Assembly: GCF_023074175.1 (NCBI RefSeq)
Contig: NZ_JADPKS010000078.1
Coordinates: forward strand, 1-64,000
Length of the DNA: 64,000 bases
Reading direction: 5' to 3'
DNA from: Bradyrhizobium sp. 139
GTDB taxonomy: Bacteria; Pseudomonadota; Alphaproteobacteria; Rhizobiales; Xanthobacteraceae
Shown: positions 18,126 to 27,129 of the stretch, one piece after another
Layout: each line of letters opens with the position of its first letter
Numbering within the stretch: position 1 is the first letter of the stretch
Position numbers and translations under genes: made by a program
Notes under the pieces: generated by a model
Databases searched by the model: none
Seen by the model: the letters and a program-made list of their open reading frames with translations, nothing else
What the model was told of the DNA's origin: nothing

Positions 18126-19070
18126 TTACTTGATGTAGCTCGCGTCGAAGAGGTCCTCGACCTTCGGCGCGGCCTTGATGATGCCGATATCGAGCAGGAG
18201 GTCGGCGGCCTCCTTGTTGAAGGTCAGGAAGTCGCCAGCGAAGAATTTCTGGTTCGCGGCCTTGTCCTGCCAGCGCAGATATTTTGCCGAGCTGCCGAAC
18301 TGCTCGCCGGTCTGCTTCACGTCCGCGCCCATGATCTCGTAGGCCTTGGCCTGGTCCTTGGCAATCATGTCGAGGGCATCGAAATAGCTGTCGGCGAGCG
18401 CCTTGGCGGCCTTCGGGTTCTCGGTGAGGAATTTTGGCGTACAGCCGAACGTGTCCATGACCATCGGATAATCGAGCGTGGTCGCGATGATCTTGCCCTT
18501 GTCGGGCGCGGCGCGAACCGTCGACAGATACGGTTCATAGGTCATCGCGGCGTCGTTCTGGCCGGAGACGAAGGCTTGCGCAGCCGCGGCCGGCTCGAGG
18601 TTCACGACCGTGACGTCCTTCACCGACAGGCCGTTCTTCTTGAGCATCCAGGCCAGCGCGAAATAGGGCGAGGTGCCGGGCGCGGAAGCCGCGACAGTCT
18701 TGCCCTTCAGATCCTTGATCGCGGCGAGATCGTTGCGCACGGCCATGCCGTCGGCGCCAAAGCTCTTGTCGAGCTGGAAGATCTGCTTGGTCGCGACGCC
18801 GTTGGCGTTCCAGGAGATCCAGGTTTCGACGGTCGTTGCCGCGCACTGGACGTCACCGGAGGCGATCGCGAGATGGCGATCTTTCTGCGGGATCTTCTTG
18901 ATAGTGACGTCGAGGCCGTTCTTCTTGAAGATGCCGGCCTCTTTCGCCAGCGTCAGCGGCGCGAAGCCGGTCCATCCGGAGATGCCGACGCCGACCCTGA
19001 CGTCGTCGGCGAGCACCGGAGTGGAGGCCGCGAGGGCAATGATTGTCGCAAATATTGTCGAACTACGCAT
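18126..19070 (-). CDS. ABC transporter periplasmic binding protein (NMT1/TauA-like)
   Basis: A 314-residue exported binding protein. The signal peptide MRSSTIFATIIALAASTPVLA is followed by DDVRVGVGISGWTGFAPLTLAKEAGIF. The fold is that of nitrate/taurine/thiamine-precursor binding proteins. The start is set at 19070, where AGAGGA precedes the ATG. It follows hutC by about 105 bp on the same strand. The ligand is probably a hut-related compound by context only. Confidence 0.88.
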   Translation of the reverse strand: MRSSTIFATIIALAASTPVLADDVRVGVGISGWTGFAPLTLAKEAGIFKKNGLDVTIKKIPQKDRHLAIASGDVQCAATTVETWISWNANGVATKQIFQLDKSFGADGMAVRNDLAAIKDLKGKTVAASAPGTSPYFALAWMLKKNGLSVKDVTVVNLEPAAAAQAFVSGQNDAAMTYEPYLSTVRAAPDKGKIIATTLDYPMVMDTFGCTPKFLTENPKAAKALADSYFDALDMIAKDQAKAYEIMGADVKQTGEQFGSSAKYLRWQDKAANQKFFAGDFLTFNKEAADLLLDIGIIKAAPKVEDLFDASYIK

Positions 19071-19176
19071 GATTCTGGTCCTCTTGCCGATCGATGGATT
19101 GACGTCCTGTTGATGATTGCCGGCCCATATGGGCCATTGCCCGAAGCGTTGCACGATTTGTGCCGACATCGTTCTC

Positions 19177-19905
19177 TCAACCTCCCTTGAATCGGGCGAT
19201 AAGGCGGTGAGAGTCACCGGGATAGAGCAGGCGCACCGCCGTGATCGTGCGCGCGCTGCGCCAGGTATAGCGGTCGATCACAAGGCAAGGCGCGCCGACG
19301 GCGATGTCGAGCGCCTCAGCCGTGCGATCGTCCGCAACGATAGCGCTGATCGTATGCTCGGCCTCTGTCCATGGAACATGGTGAAGCAGCCACGAGCCGG
19401 GCGGCTCACCCGAAAAATCCGCGGTCGCCGCATCCGGCACGGACGCCAGATCGATCAACCTGTCCTCGACGGCAAAAGGCACGCTGTCAGCGCTATGACG
19501 GCAGGTGATCGCAACGACCTTGCCGGCCTTCTTGACGCCGAGACGCGCGCGGTCGGCCGCGGTCGCCGCGCGCAGCTTGCGCCCGATCAGCTCGTAGCCG
19601 TAGCCGCGGCCGAGCGCGGTGATCTCGGCGCGGATGTCGGCGATCTTGAGCACGGCAGACTGGTGTTGCGGCCGGCGCACGAAGGAGCCGGCACGCCGCC
19701 GCCGCTCGATCAGGTCGGCTTGTGCGAGCTCCGACAGCGCCTTGTTCACCGTCATGCGCGAGCAGCCGTAACGCGCGACCAGTTCGTGCTCGAACGGGAT
19801 GCGATGCCCGGGCGGCCACTCGCCGGTCAGAATTCGCTTTTCAATGTCGGCGCGGATCCGCTTGTAGAGCGTCGGCTGGTCTGGTGTATCGGCGGCGACA
19901 TTCAT
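19177..19905 (-). CDS. hutC: HutC-type GntR repressor of histidine utilisation
   Basis: A 242-residue protein with an N-terminal GntR winged helix (IPFEHELVARYGCSRMTVNKALSELAQADLI) and a C-terminal UTRA ligand domain (VPDAATADFSGEPPGSWLL, RYTWRSARTITAVRLLYPG). HutC proteins repress hut genes and are released by urocanate or its products. Its ATG overlaps the hutF stop by 4 bp, so translation is coupled. The likely operator is the 20-bp palindrome at 21296-21315, giving autoregulation. Confidence 0.92.
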   Translation of the reverse strand: MNVAADTPDQPTLYKRIRADIEKRILTGEWPPGHRIPFEHELVARYGCSRMTVNKALSELAQADLIERRRRAGSFVRRPQHQSAVLKIADIRAEITALGRGYGYELIGRKLRAATAADRARLGVKKAGKVVAITCRHSADSVPFAVEDRLIDLASVPDAATADFSGEPPGSWLLHHVPWTEAEHTISAIVADDRTAEALDIAVGAPCLVIDRYTWRSARTITAVRLLYPGDSHRLIARFKGG

Positions 19906-21260
19906 GCAACGAGCCTCCGCACCGCAGCGTTGAAGTGTTCGCGCGCGGTCTGTCGCAGTCTGTGCCGTCCGCCTTCGACGACCTTGTGGCCGCCGGCCCA
20001 GACGCAATCGATGGCACCGTTGCCGGCGGCAAAGATCCAGCCGTCGATGACGGTATCGCGCAAGCGCCCCGCCAGCGACGGATGTGCTGTGTCGAGCGTG
20101 ACGATGTCGGCGCGCGCTCCAGGCCGGAGGCCGATCGTCGCCTGTGCCAGCGCTCGTGCACCGCCGGTTAGCGCATGATCGAACAGCGTGCGTCCTGTCG
20201 AGCGACCTGCGCCGCTGGAGAGCACGTTGCGCTCGCGGTGCTTCAGCCGCTGGCCGTATTCGAGCTGGCGCAGCTCGTCGGCGACGCCGACCAGCACATT
20301 GGAGTCGGTGCCCACACCAAACGCGCCGCCGGCATCAACGAATTCGCGCGCCGGAAAGATGCCGTCGCCGAGGCTTGCTTCCGTGATGGGGCAAAGACCC
20401 GCCACCGCGCCAGTCTTCGCTAATGCGGTGACTTCCTCATCCGTCGTGTGGGTGGCGTGAATGAGGCACCAGCGTCGATCGATGGGCGCGTGCTCCAGCA
20501 GCCATTGCACCGGTCGCTGTCCCGACCAGGCCAGGCAATCCTCGACTTCTTTCACCTGCTCGGCGGCGTGAATGTGCACCGGTCCGTCATCCGCGAGCGG
20601 AATGATCGCCGCGAGCTCGCCCGGCGTCACCGCGCGTAGGCTATGCGGCGCGATGCCGATATTGGCACCCGGCAACTTGCTGATCGCCTTGCGCGAGGCG
20701 CTCATCAGCGCGGCGAATTGATCGACCGAGCAAATGAAGCGGCGCTGGCCGGCGTGCGGTGCCGCGCCACCGAAGGAGCCATGCGCATAAAAACTCGGCA
20801 GCAGCGTCAGCGCAATGCTTGAGGCTTCGGCAGCCTGCGCAATGCGTGCGGCCATTTCGCCGATATCCGCGTAGGGAGATCCGTCGCGATCGTGATGCAG
20901 ATAATGGAATTCGCCGACGCGGGTAAAACCCTGCTCCAGCATCTCGACATACAGCAGCGTCGCGACGGCGGCGATGTCGTCCGGTGTCATCGCGAGCGCA
21001 AAGCGGTACATCGCCTCGCGCCAGGTCCAGAACGTATCGGTGCTGTCGCCGCGCAGCTCGGCAAGTCCCGCCATGCCGCGCTGAAAGGCGTGGCTGTGCA
21101 GGCTCGTCAATCCCGGAAGCGCGATTCCGTGGCGCTCATCGCCCGCGGCCGGCGCCACGCCCGGCGTCACTTCGGCGATCGCGCCGGCGGTGATCACCAC
21201 CTGCACGTCATTGGCCCAGCCCGAAGGCAGGAGCGCGGAGGCGAAATGCAGTCGGGTCAT
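19902..21260 (-). CDS. hutF: Formimidoylglutamate deiminase
   Basis: A 452-residue amidohydrolase-superfamily enzyme that converts N-formimino-L-glutamate to N-formyl-L-glutamate and ammonia. Metal and active-site motifs are LTSLHSHAFQRGMAGL, HIHAAEQ, HATHTTDEE and FGVGTDSNV. The length matches the family. The start at 21260 is selected because the longer frame runs through the operator region. HutF commits the pathway to a final N-formylglutamate deformylase (HutG), which is not found in the window. Confidence 0.94.
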   Translation of the reverse strand: MTRLHFASALLPSGWANDVQVVITAGAIAEVTPGVAPAAGDERHGIALPGLTSLHSHAFQRGMAGLAELRGDSTDTFWTWREAMYRFALAMTPDDIAAVATLLYVEMLEQGFTRVGEFHYLHHDRDGSPYADIGEMAARIAQAAEASSIALTLLPSFYAHGSFGGAAPHAGQRRFICSVDQFAALMSASRKAISKLPGANIGIAPHSLRAVTPGELAAIIPLADDGPVHIHAAEQVKEVEDCLAWSGQRPVQWLLEHAPIDRRWCLIHATHTTDEEVTALAKTGAVAGLCPITEASLGDGIFPAREFVDAGGAFGVGTDSNVLVGVADELRQLEYGQRLKHRERNVLSSGAGRSTGRTLFDHALTGGARALAQATIGLRPGARADIVTLDTAHPSLAGRLRDTVIDGWIFAAGNGAIDCVWAGGHKVVEGGRHRLRQTAREHFNAAVRRLVA

Positions 21261-21295
21261 GCTTACACGCCGGCTGGACAGAACCGTCCCAACGA

Positions 21296-21315
21296 TTATA
21301 TGTCTAGACATATAA
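21296..21315. promoter_or_regulatory. Probable HutC operator, perfect 20-bp palindrome
   Basis: TTATATGTCTAGACATATAA is perfectly self-complementary with centre TCT|AGA. It sits in the 83-bp gap between the divergent hutF and hutI starts, where a single repressor could control both arms. GntR/HutC-family operators are typically A/T-flanked TGT-N4-ACA palindromes of this kind. Confidence 0.8.
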
Positions 21316-21343
21316 GTCAAGCATCCCACGAAGGGACCGTTGC

Positions 21344-22558
21344 ATGGCAGAGCGCTTCGATCGGATTTGGTACAATGCCCGGCTCGCCACACTGCGGGCC
21401 GACCGTCCCGACCTCGGCGAGATCGAGCATAGCGTGATCGCCGCGCGCGGCGGCCACATTGTCTATGCAGGCGCAGCGACGGATTTTCCTGCCGATGCAG
21501 ACGCGATCAAGCGCATCGATTGCGAGGGACGCTGGATTACGCCCGGCCTCGTCGATTGCCACACCCATCTCGTCTATGGCGGTAACCGCGCACATGAATT
21601 CGAGCTGCGCCTGAAGGGCGCGAGCTACGAGGAGATCGCACGCGCCGGCGGCGGCATCGTCTCGACGGTGGCCGCGACCCGCAAGGCAAGCGAGGCGGAG
21701 CTCGCCGCAAGCGCGCTGCCGCGGCTCGACGCACTGATCGGCGAAGGCGCCACCACGATCGAGATCAAGTCCGGCTATGGCCTCGACGCCAAGACCGAGA
21801 TGCGGCAGCTCTCCGCCGCGCGCAGTCTCGGCCGTCAACGACCCGTTGCGATTCGCACCTCCTTCCTCGGTGCGCACGCGCTGCCGCCAGAGGCTGATGG
21901 CGACAAGGACCAATACATCGATCTCGTGTGCAAGGAGATGTTGCCGGCTGTCGCAAAGGCGGGCCTCGCCGATGCGGTCGATGCCTTCATGGAGGGTATC
22001 GCCTTCTCGGGCGAGCAGACGGCGCGCGTGTTCGAGACGGCGAGGGGGCTGGGGCTGCCGATCAAGCTCCACGCCGACCAATTGTCAAACCTCGGCGGAG
22101 CGGCGCTTGCCGCAAAATTCTCGGCGCTCTCCGCCGATCACCTCGAGCACGCCGATGAAGCCGGCGCGGCCGCGATGGCCAAGGCTGGAACTGTGGCTGT
22201 GCTGCTGCCGGGCGCCTTCTATTTCATTCGCGAGACGCAGAAGCCTCCAGTGGAGGCGTTCCGCAAGCACGGCGTCCACATTGCGCTCGCGAGCGACTGC
22301 AATCCCGGCAGCTCCCCGCTGACCTCGCTCCTGCTCACGATGAACATGGGTGCGACGCTGTTCCGGATGACGGTGGCCGAATGCCTTGCCGGTGTCACCC
22401 GCGAAGGTGCGCGAGCGCTCGGCATGCTGGATGAGATCGGCACGTTAGAGGCCGGCAAATGGTGCGATCTCGCGATCTGGGACATCGAGCGACCGGCCGA
22501 GCTCGTCTACCGCATCGGCTTCAATCCGCTGCATCGCCGGATATGGAGGGGGCAGTGA
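21344..22558 (+). CDS. hutI: Imidazolonepropionase
   Basis: A 404-residue enzyme that hydrolyses 4-imidazolone-5-propionate to N-formimino-L-glutamate. Amidohydrolase motifs are VDCHTHLVYGGNRA, the catalytic/ligand segment KLHADQLSNLGG, the SADHLEH histidine, and ALASDCNPGSSP with the last metal ligand. The start is the ATG at 21344, 28 bp after the HutC operator. hutH begins within its last codons. Confidence 0.95.
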   Translation: MAERFDRIWYNARLATLRADRPDLGEIEHSVIAARGGHIVYAGAATDFPADADAIKRIDCEGRWITPGLVDCHTHLVYGGNRAHEFELRLKGASYEEIARAGGGIVSTVAATRKASEAELAASALPRLDALIGEGATTIEIKSGYGLDAKTEMRQLSAARSLGRQRPVAIRTSFLGAHALPPEADGDKDQYIDLVCKEMLPAVAKAGLADAVDAFMEGIAFSGEQTARVFETARGLGLPIKLHADQLSNLGGAALAAKFSALSADHLEHADEAGAAAMAKAGTVAVLLPGAFYFIRETQKPPVEAFRKHGVHIALASDCNPGSSPLTSLLLTMNMGATLFRMTVAECLAGVTREGARALGMLDEIGTLEAGKWCDLAIWDIERPAELVYRIGFNPLHRRIWRGQ

Positions 22559-24114
22559 CGGAGCAGGGCGCAGCGATCGTCGTCAAGCCGGGAGCGGTCA
22601 GCCTCGATGATCTCGCGCGCATGCTTGCAGGGCAATCCGTGGTGCTCGATCCGTCGTTCTGGCCGCGCGTCGAGGCGGCGGCGGAGATCGTTGCAAACGC
22701 CGCACGAGCCGACGTCCCCGTCTATGGGATCAATACCGGGTTCGGAAAGCTGGCGTCGAAACGCATTCCGCCCGACCAGACCGCGCTGCTCCAGCGCAAC
22801 CTCATCGTCTCGCATTGCTGCGGCGTCGGCCCGGCGACGCCCGAGCCGATCGTCCGTTTGATGATGGCGCTGAAGATCGTCTCGCTCGGCCGCGGGGCCT
22901 CCGGCGTGCGCCGCGAGTTGATCGAGAAGTTGCAGGCCATGCTGGCGCGGCGCGTCTATCCGCTGGTGCCGCAGCAGGGCTCGGTCGGTGCCTCCGGCGA
23001 TCTCGCCCCGCTGGCGCACATGACCGCGGTGATGATCGGTGAGGGGCAGGCGATCGTCGATGGCAAGACCGTCTCCGGCAGCGAGGCACTCGCCGTCGCC
23101 GGTCTTGCGCCGCTAACGCTCGGCCCCAAGGAAGGCCTCGCACTGATCAACGGGACGCAGTTCTCGACCGCCTATGCCGTCTCCGGCGTGCTGCGTGCGT
23201 TTCGCCTGGCCCGTGCCGCGCTCGTCACCGGCGCTCTGTCGGTGGATGCGGCGATGGCGTCGACGGCGCCGTTTCGCCCCGAAATTCAGGTGCTGCGCGG
23301 ACATCCCGGTCAGATCGCTGCCGCCGCGACGTTGACCGCGTTGCTCGACGGCAGCGATATCAGGTCGTCGCATCTCGAAGGCGACGAGCGCGTGCAGGAT
23401 CCCTATTGCCTGCGTTGCCAGCCGCAGGTCGCGGGTGCTGCGCTCGACCTGATCACGCAGGCCGCGCGCACGCTGGTCGTCGAGGCCAATGCCGTCACCG
23501 ATAATCCGCTCGTCCTGGTCGAGACCGGCGAGATCGTCTCCGGCGGTAATTTTCACGCCGAGCCGGTGGCCTTTGCGGCGGACGCCATCGCGCTCGCGCT
23601 GTCGGAGATCGGCGCAATCAGCGAGCGGCGCATCGCGACGCTGGTCGATCCGGCGCTGAACTTCGGGCTGCCGCCGTTCCTCACGCCCGATCCCGGCATC
23701 AATTCCGGCTTCATGATCGCGGAGGTCACGGCCGCCGCGCTCTACGCCGAGAACAAGCAGCGTGCGGCTGCCTGCTCGATCGATTCGACGCCGACCAGCG
23801 CCAATCAGGAAGACCATGTCTCGATGGCTGCGCATGCCGCGCGTCGGCTGTCGGACATGGCGGACAATCTCGCCACCATCCTCGGCATCGAGCTCCTGGT
23901 CGCAGCACAGGGCATCACACTGCGTGCGCCGCATGCGACCAGCGCGCCACTCGTTGCCGTCATCGCCGCGTTGCGCGAACAGGTGCCCGCGCTCGGTGCC
24001 GACCGCTACATGGCGGATGATCTCGCAAAAGCAGCCGCGCTGATCGAAACCGACGCGCTGCCAGCCACAGCGATCGCCGCACTTCCGGCAGATCCGTTTC
24101 CGCGACTTGGATAA
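22555..24114 (+). CDS. hutH: Histidine ammonia-lyase
   Basis: A 519-residue lyase that deaminates L-histidine to urocanate. The autocatalytic MIO triad Ala-Ser-Gly lies in GSVGASGDLAPLAH (residues 146-148). YGINTGFGKLAS and NGTQFSTAYAV are further family landmarks. The start is taken as GTG at 22555, overlapping the hutI stop as GTGA and preceded by GGAGGGGG. A longer reading frame upstream lies inside hutI and is not needed. Confidence 0.95.
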   Translation: MTEQGAAIVVKPGAVSLDDLARMLAGQSVVLDPSFWPRVEAAAEIVANAARADVPVYGINTGFGKLASKRIPPDQTALLQRNLIVSHCCGVGPATPEPIVRLMMALKIVSLGRGASGVRRELIEKLQAMLARRVYPLVPQQGSVGASGDLAPLAHMTAVMIGEGQAIVDGKTVSGSEALAVAGLAPLTLGPKEGLALINGTQFSTAYAVSGVLRAFRLARAALVTGALSVDAAMASTAPFRPEIQVLRGHPGQIAAAATLTALLDGSDIRSSHLEGDERVQDPYCLRCQPQVAGAALDLITQAARTLVVEANAVTDNPLVLVETGEIVSGGNFHAEPVAFAADAIALALSEIGAISERRIATLVDPALNFGLPPFLTPDPGINSGFMIAEVTAAALYAENKQRAAACSIDSTPTSANQEDHVSMAAHAARRLSDMADNLATILGIELLVAAQGITLRAPHATSAPLVAVIAALREQVPALGADRYMADDLAKAAALIETDALPATAIAALPADPFPRLG

Positions 24115-24126
24115 AGAGGTTTTCGC

Positions 24127-25797
24127 ATGAACCGCCGACTGGACAATGACCGCACCATCCGCGCCCCTCGCGGCAGCGAGATCAGCGCCAAGAGCTGGCT
24201 GACGGAAGCGCCGCTCCGCATGCTGATGAACAATCTCGACCCGGAGGTCGCGGAGCGCCCGAGCGAGCTGGTCGTCTATGGCGGCATCGGCCGCGCCGCG
24301 CGCGATTGGGAGAGTTTTGACCGGATCGTTGCTTCGCTGCGCAAGCTCGAGGACGACCAGACGCTGCTGGTGCAGTCCGGCAAGCCGGTCGGCGTCTTCC
24401 GCACCCATGCGGATGCCCCACGGGTGCTGATCGCGAATTCCAACTTGGTGCCGCACTGGGCGACGCTCGATCATTTCAACGAGCTCGATCGCCAGGGCCT
24501 GATGATGTACGGCCAGATGACGGCGGGCTCCTGGATCTATATCGGCAGCCAAGGCATCGTGCAGGGCACTTACGAGACCTTTGTCGAGGTCGGCCGGCGG
24601 CATTATGGCGGCAGCCTTGCCGGCAAATGGATTCTCACCGCGGGTCTCGGAGGGATGGGTGGCGCGCAGCCGTTGGCCGCGATCATGGCCGGGGCCTCGA
24701 TGCTGGCGGTCGAATGCCAGCCGAGCCGCATCGAGATGCGGCTGCGTACAGGCTATCTCGATCGCCAGGCCGCGACGCTCGACGAAGCGCTTGCGATCAT
24801 GGAAGAGGCCGCAAAGACGAAGAAGGCGATCTCGGTCGGTCTGCTCGGCAATGCCGCGGAGGTCTTTCCGGAGCTGGTGCGCCGCGGCGTCAAGCCCGAC
24901 ATCGTCACCGATCAGACCAGCGCGCATGATCCGATCAACGGCTACTTGCCGAAAGGCTGGACGCTCGCCGATTGGGAGGCCAAGCGCGCCGCCGATCCGA
25001 AGGCAGTCGAGCGGGCCTCAAAAACCTCGATGGTCGAGCACGTCCAGGCGATGCTGGATTTCCACGCGCAGGGCATTCCGACGCTCGACTACGGCAACAA
25101 CATCCGCCAGATGGCGCAGGACATGGGCCTGAACAACGCGTTCGATTTTCCTGGGTTCGTTCCCGCCTATATCCGTCCCTTGTTCTGCCGCGGCGTCGGG
25201 CCGTTCCGCTGGGCCGCCCTGTCGGGTGACGCTGAAGACATCTTCAAGACCGACGCCAAGGTCAAGGAGCTGATGCCTGATGACAAGCATCTGCACAATT
25301 GGCTCGATATGGCCAAGGAGCGCATCAAGTTCCAGGGCCTGCCGGCGCGGATCTGCTGGGTCGGCCTCGGCGACCGAGATCGCCTGGGTCTGGCTTTCAA
25401 CGAGATGGTGGCACGCGGCGAATTGAAGGCACCCATCGTGATCGGCCGCGATCATCTCGACAGCGGCTCGGTGGCAAGCCCCAACCGCGAGACCGAGGCG
25501 ATGAAGGACGGTTCGGACGCCGTGTCCGACTGGCCCTTGCTCAACGCGCTGCTCAATTGCGCCAGCGGCGCGACCTGGGTGTCGCTGCATCATGGCGGCG
25601 GCGTCGGCATCGGTTATTCCCAGCATGCCGGCATGGTGATCGTCGCCGACGGCACGCCGGAAGCGGCGAAGCGGATCGAGCGCGTGCTCTGGAACGATCC
25701 CGCGAGCGGCGTCATGCGTCACGCGGATGCGGGCTACGACACCGCGATTGAGTGCGCCCGCACCAGCGGGCTCGACCTGCCGAGTCTGGCGAAGTAG
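24127..25797 (+). CDS. hutU: Urocanate hydratase
   Basis: A 556-residue NAD-dependent hydratase that converts urocanate to imidazolonepropionate. Conserved stretches include YGGIGRAARDWESFD, MYGQMTAGSWIYIGSQGI, LTAGLGGMGGAQPLA for NAD binding, and LHHGGGVGIGYSQHAG near the C-terminus. It follows hutH by 12 bp and ends the hutIHU transcript; a hairpin follows it. Confidence 0.96.
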   Translation: MNRRLDNDRTIRAPRGSEISAKSWLTEAPLRMLMNNLDPEVAERPSELVVYGGIGRAARDWESFDRIVASLRKLEDDQTLLVQSGKPVGVFRTHADAPRVLIANSNLVPHWATLDHFNELDRQGLMMYGQMTAGSWIYIGSQGIVQGTYETFVEVGRRHYGGSLAGKWILTAGLGGMGGAQPLAAIMAGASMLAVECQPSRIEMRLRTGYLDRQAATLDEALAIMEEAAKTKKAISVGLLGNAAEVFPELVRRGVKPDIVTDQTSAHDPINGYLPKGWTLADWEAKRAADPKAVERASKTSMVEHVQAMLDFHAQGIPTLDYGNNIRQMAQDMGLNNAFDFPGFVPAYIRPLFCRGVGPFRWAALSGDAEDIFKTDAKVKELMPDDKHLHNWLDMAKERIKFQGLPARICWVGLGDRDRLGLAFNEMVARGELKAPIVIGRDHLDSGSVASPNRETEAMKDGSDAVSDWPLLNALLNCASGATWVSLHHGGGVGIGYSQHAGMVIVADGTPEAAKRIERVLWNDPASGVMRHADAGYDTAIECARTSGLDLPSLAK

Positions 25798-25813
25798 CCG
25801 CGCGTCTTTCTTT

Positions 25814-25838
25814 CGACCTCTCCCGTAGGGAGAGGTCG
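25814..25838. terminator. Strong hairpin after hutU
   Basis: CGACCTCTCCC and GGGAGAGGTCG form an 11-bp stem with a 3-base loop, 17 bp after the hutU stop. It is also the core of a rhizobial intergenic repeat. It is a plausible transcription end for hutIHU. Confidence 0.6.
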
Positions 25839-25978
25839 GATCATATCGACAGATGCGATCCGGGTGAGGGCCTACGGTCTCACTGCCCGGCTAACCATGT
25901 GCGTCGGTGACGGCGGTGCAGCCTATTGCCGCATGGTCCACCTCTTGCCGCTGGGAAAGGTGGAGCGCGCGAACCGCA

Positions 25979-26866
25979 TCACTTCACGGTCTGGAGCGCC
26001 GCTGTCTGCTTGGCAAGCTGTTTGTCGAACTCCTCCGACAGGCTTGTTGCGTAGGTTGCGAGTTCGCCCGGCTTGACGAACGGGTTCGGTGCGCCGTCCT
26101 TCATCTCCGCACGTTTTGCCTGCATGCCATACACGTCCGGATGCGGCCCGAGCAGCACGTCGATCTTCATCGCCTTCACCTTGGCGTAGGTCGCGCGGTA
26201 GTCGTCGACGATGCCGGCATGGGTCGGCTGGCCGACGAGCCGGTTCAGTGCCACCGTGCCGCTGCAGAAGAACAGCACTTCGCGGTCCTGATTGCCATCC
26301 TTGACGGTCATCTCCCAGCTCGTGCAGCCCGGCGAGTGGCCGGGCGTGGCGTGCGCCGTCAGCGTGGTGTCGCCGAGCGTGACCTTGTCGCCTTCCTTGA
26401 CGGCGCGATCGACCTTGACCGCGGGAAAGGCGAGATCTTGGTTTTTCTCGTCACCGGGATAGTAGCCGCCTTCGAGCAGCGGCTTGTCGCGCTCGCCGGC
26501 CACGAGCTGCGCGCCGGTCTCCTTCTTGATTTCGGCGAAACCGCCGGTGTGGTCGAAATGCGCGTGGGTGTTGAGGATGACCTTGATGTCCGCGACCTTG
26601 AGGCCGAGCTTTGCGATGTTGTCCTTGATCATGCCGGTCGACTCCGGAAGCGCCGTATCCATCAGGATCAGGCCTTGCGAGGTCTTGATGACGTAGACGG
26701 CAATGCCGTCGGTGCCGACGTAGTAGATGTTGCCGATCAGCTGGAACGGCTCGAACGGCGTGGTCCATTTCTTGGTGACCGCTGCCAGGAAGTCCTTGAC
26801 GGTCTGCGCCTGGGCGCCGGTTGCGAAGAACGCCAATGCACACAGCGCGGCGGTAAGCTTTTTCAT
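25979..26866 (-). CDS. Subclass B3 metallo-beta-lactamase, BJP-1-like
   Basis: A 295-residue exported zinc hydrolase. The signal peptide ends GAQA. All six B3 ligands are present: His101, His103, Asp105 and His106 in NTHAHFDHTGG, His177 in TPGHSPGC, and His242 in GPHPDVYGM. From memory the protein is very close to BJP-1, the characterised B3 enzyme of Bradyrhizobium diazoefficiens, across its length. BJP-1 hydrolyses carbapenems, but such chromosomal environmental enzymes may have other natural roles. The gene stands alone with no regulator beside it. Confidence 0.92.
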   Translation of the reverse strand: MKKLTAALCALAFFATGAQAQTVKDFLAAVTKKWTTPFEPFQLIGNIYYVGTDGIAVYVIKTSQGLILMDTALPESTGMIKDNIAKLGLKVADIKVILNTHAHFDHTGGFAEIKKETGAQLVAGERDKPLLEGGYYPGDEKNQDLAFPAVKVDRAVKEGDKVTLGDTTLTAHATPGHSPGCTSWEMTVKDGNQDREVLFFCSGTVALNRLVGQPTHAGIVDDYRATYAKVKAMKIDVLLGPHPDVYGMQAKRAEMKDGAPNPFVKPGELATYATSLSEEFDKQLAKQTAALQTVK

Positions 26867-27129
26867 AGTTTGTCTCCCAGATTGTTCTTGTCGTTTTGAT
26901 CGGGCGCGGACTTTGCGCTGCCGGCCGGCAAGCTACGTCGCGCGAGGTGCGGCAGCAACGGCTACATGTTCGGAAATTTGGCGACAGGCGCGGAATAACG
27001 GTGCCTGTCTGGTTTAAGCATGGCGGCCATTGCTGCAACGCAGCCGCCGGGCGTTTGACCGCGCGCAGGCGGCTCGTCATACTTTGCGTCAAGACGAGCC
27101 AGAAAGACTCGTCAGCGCCGGGAGCTAAA

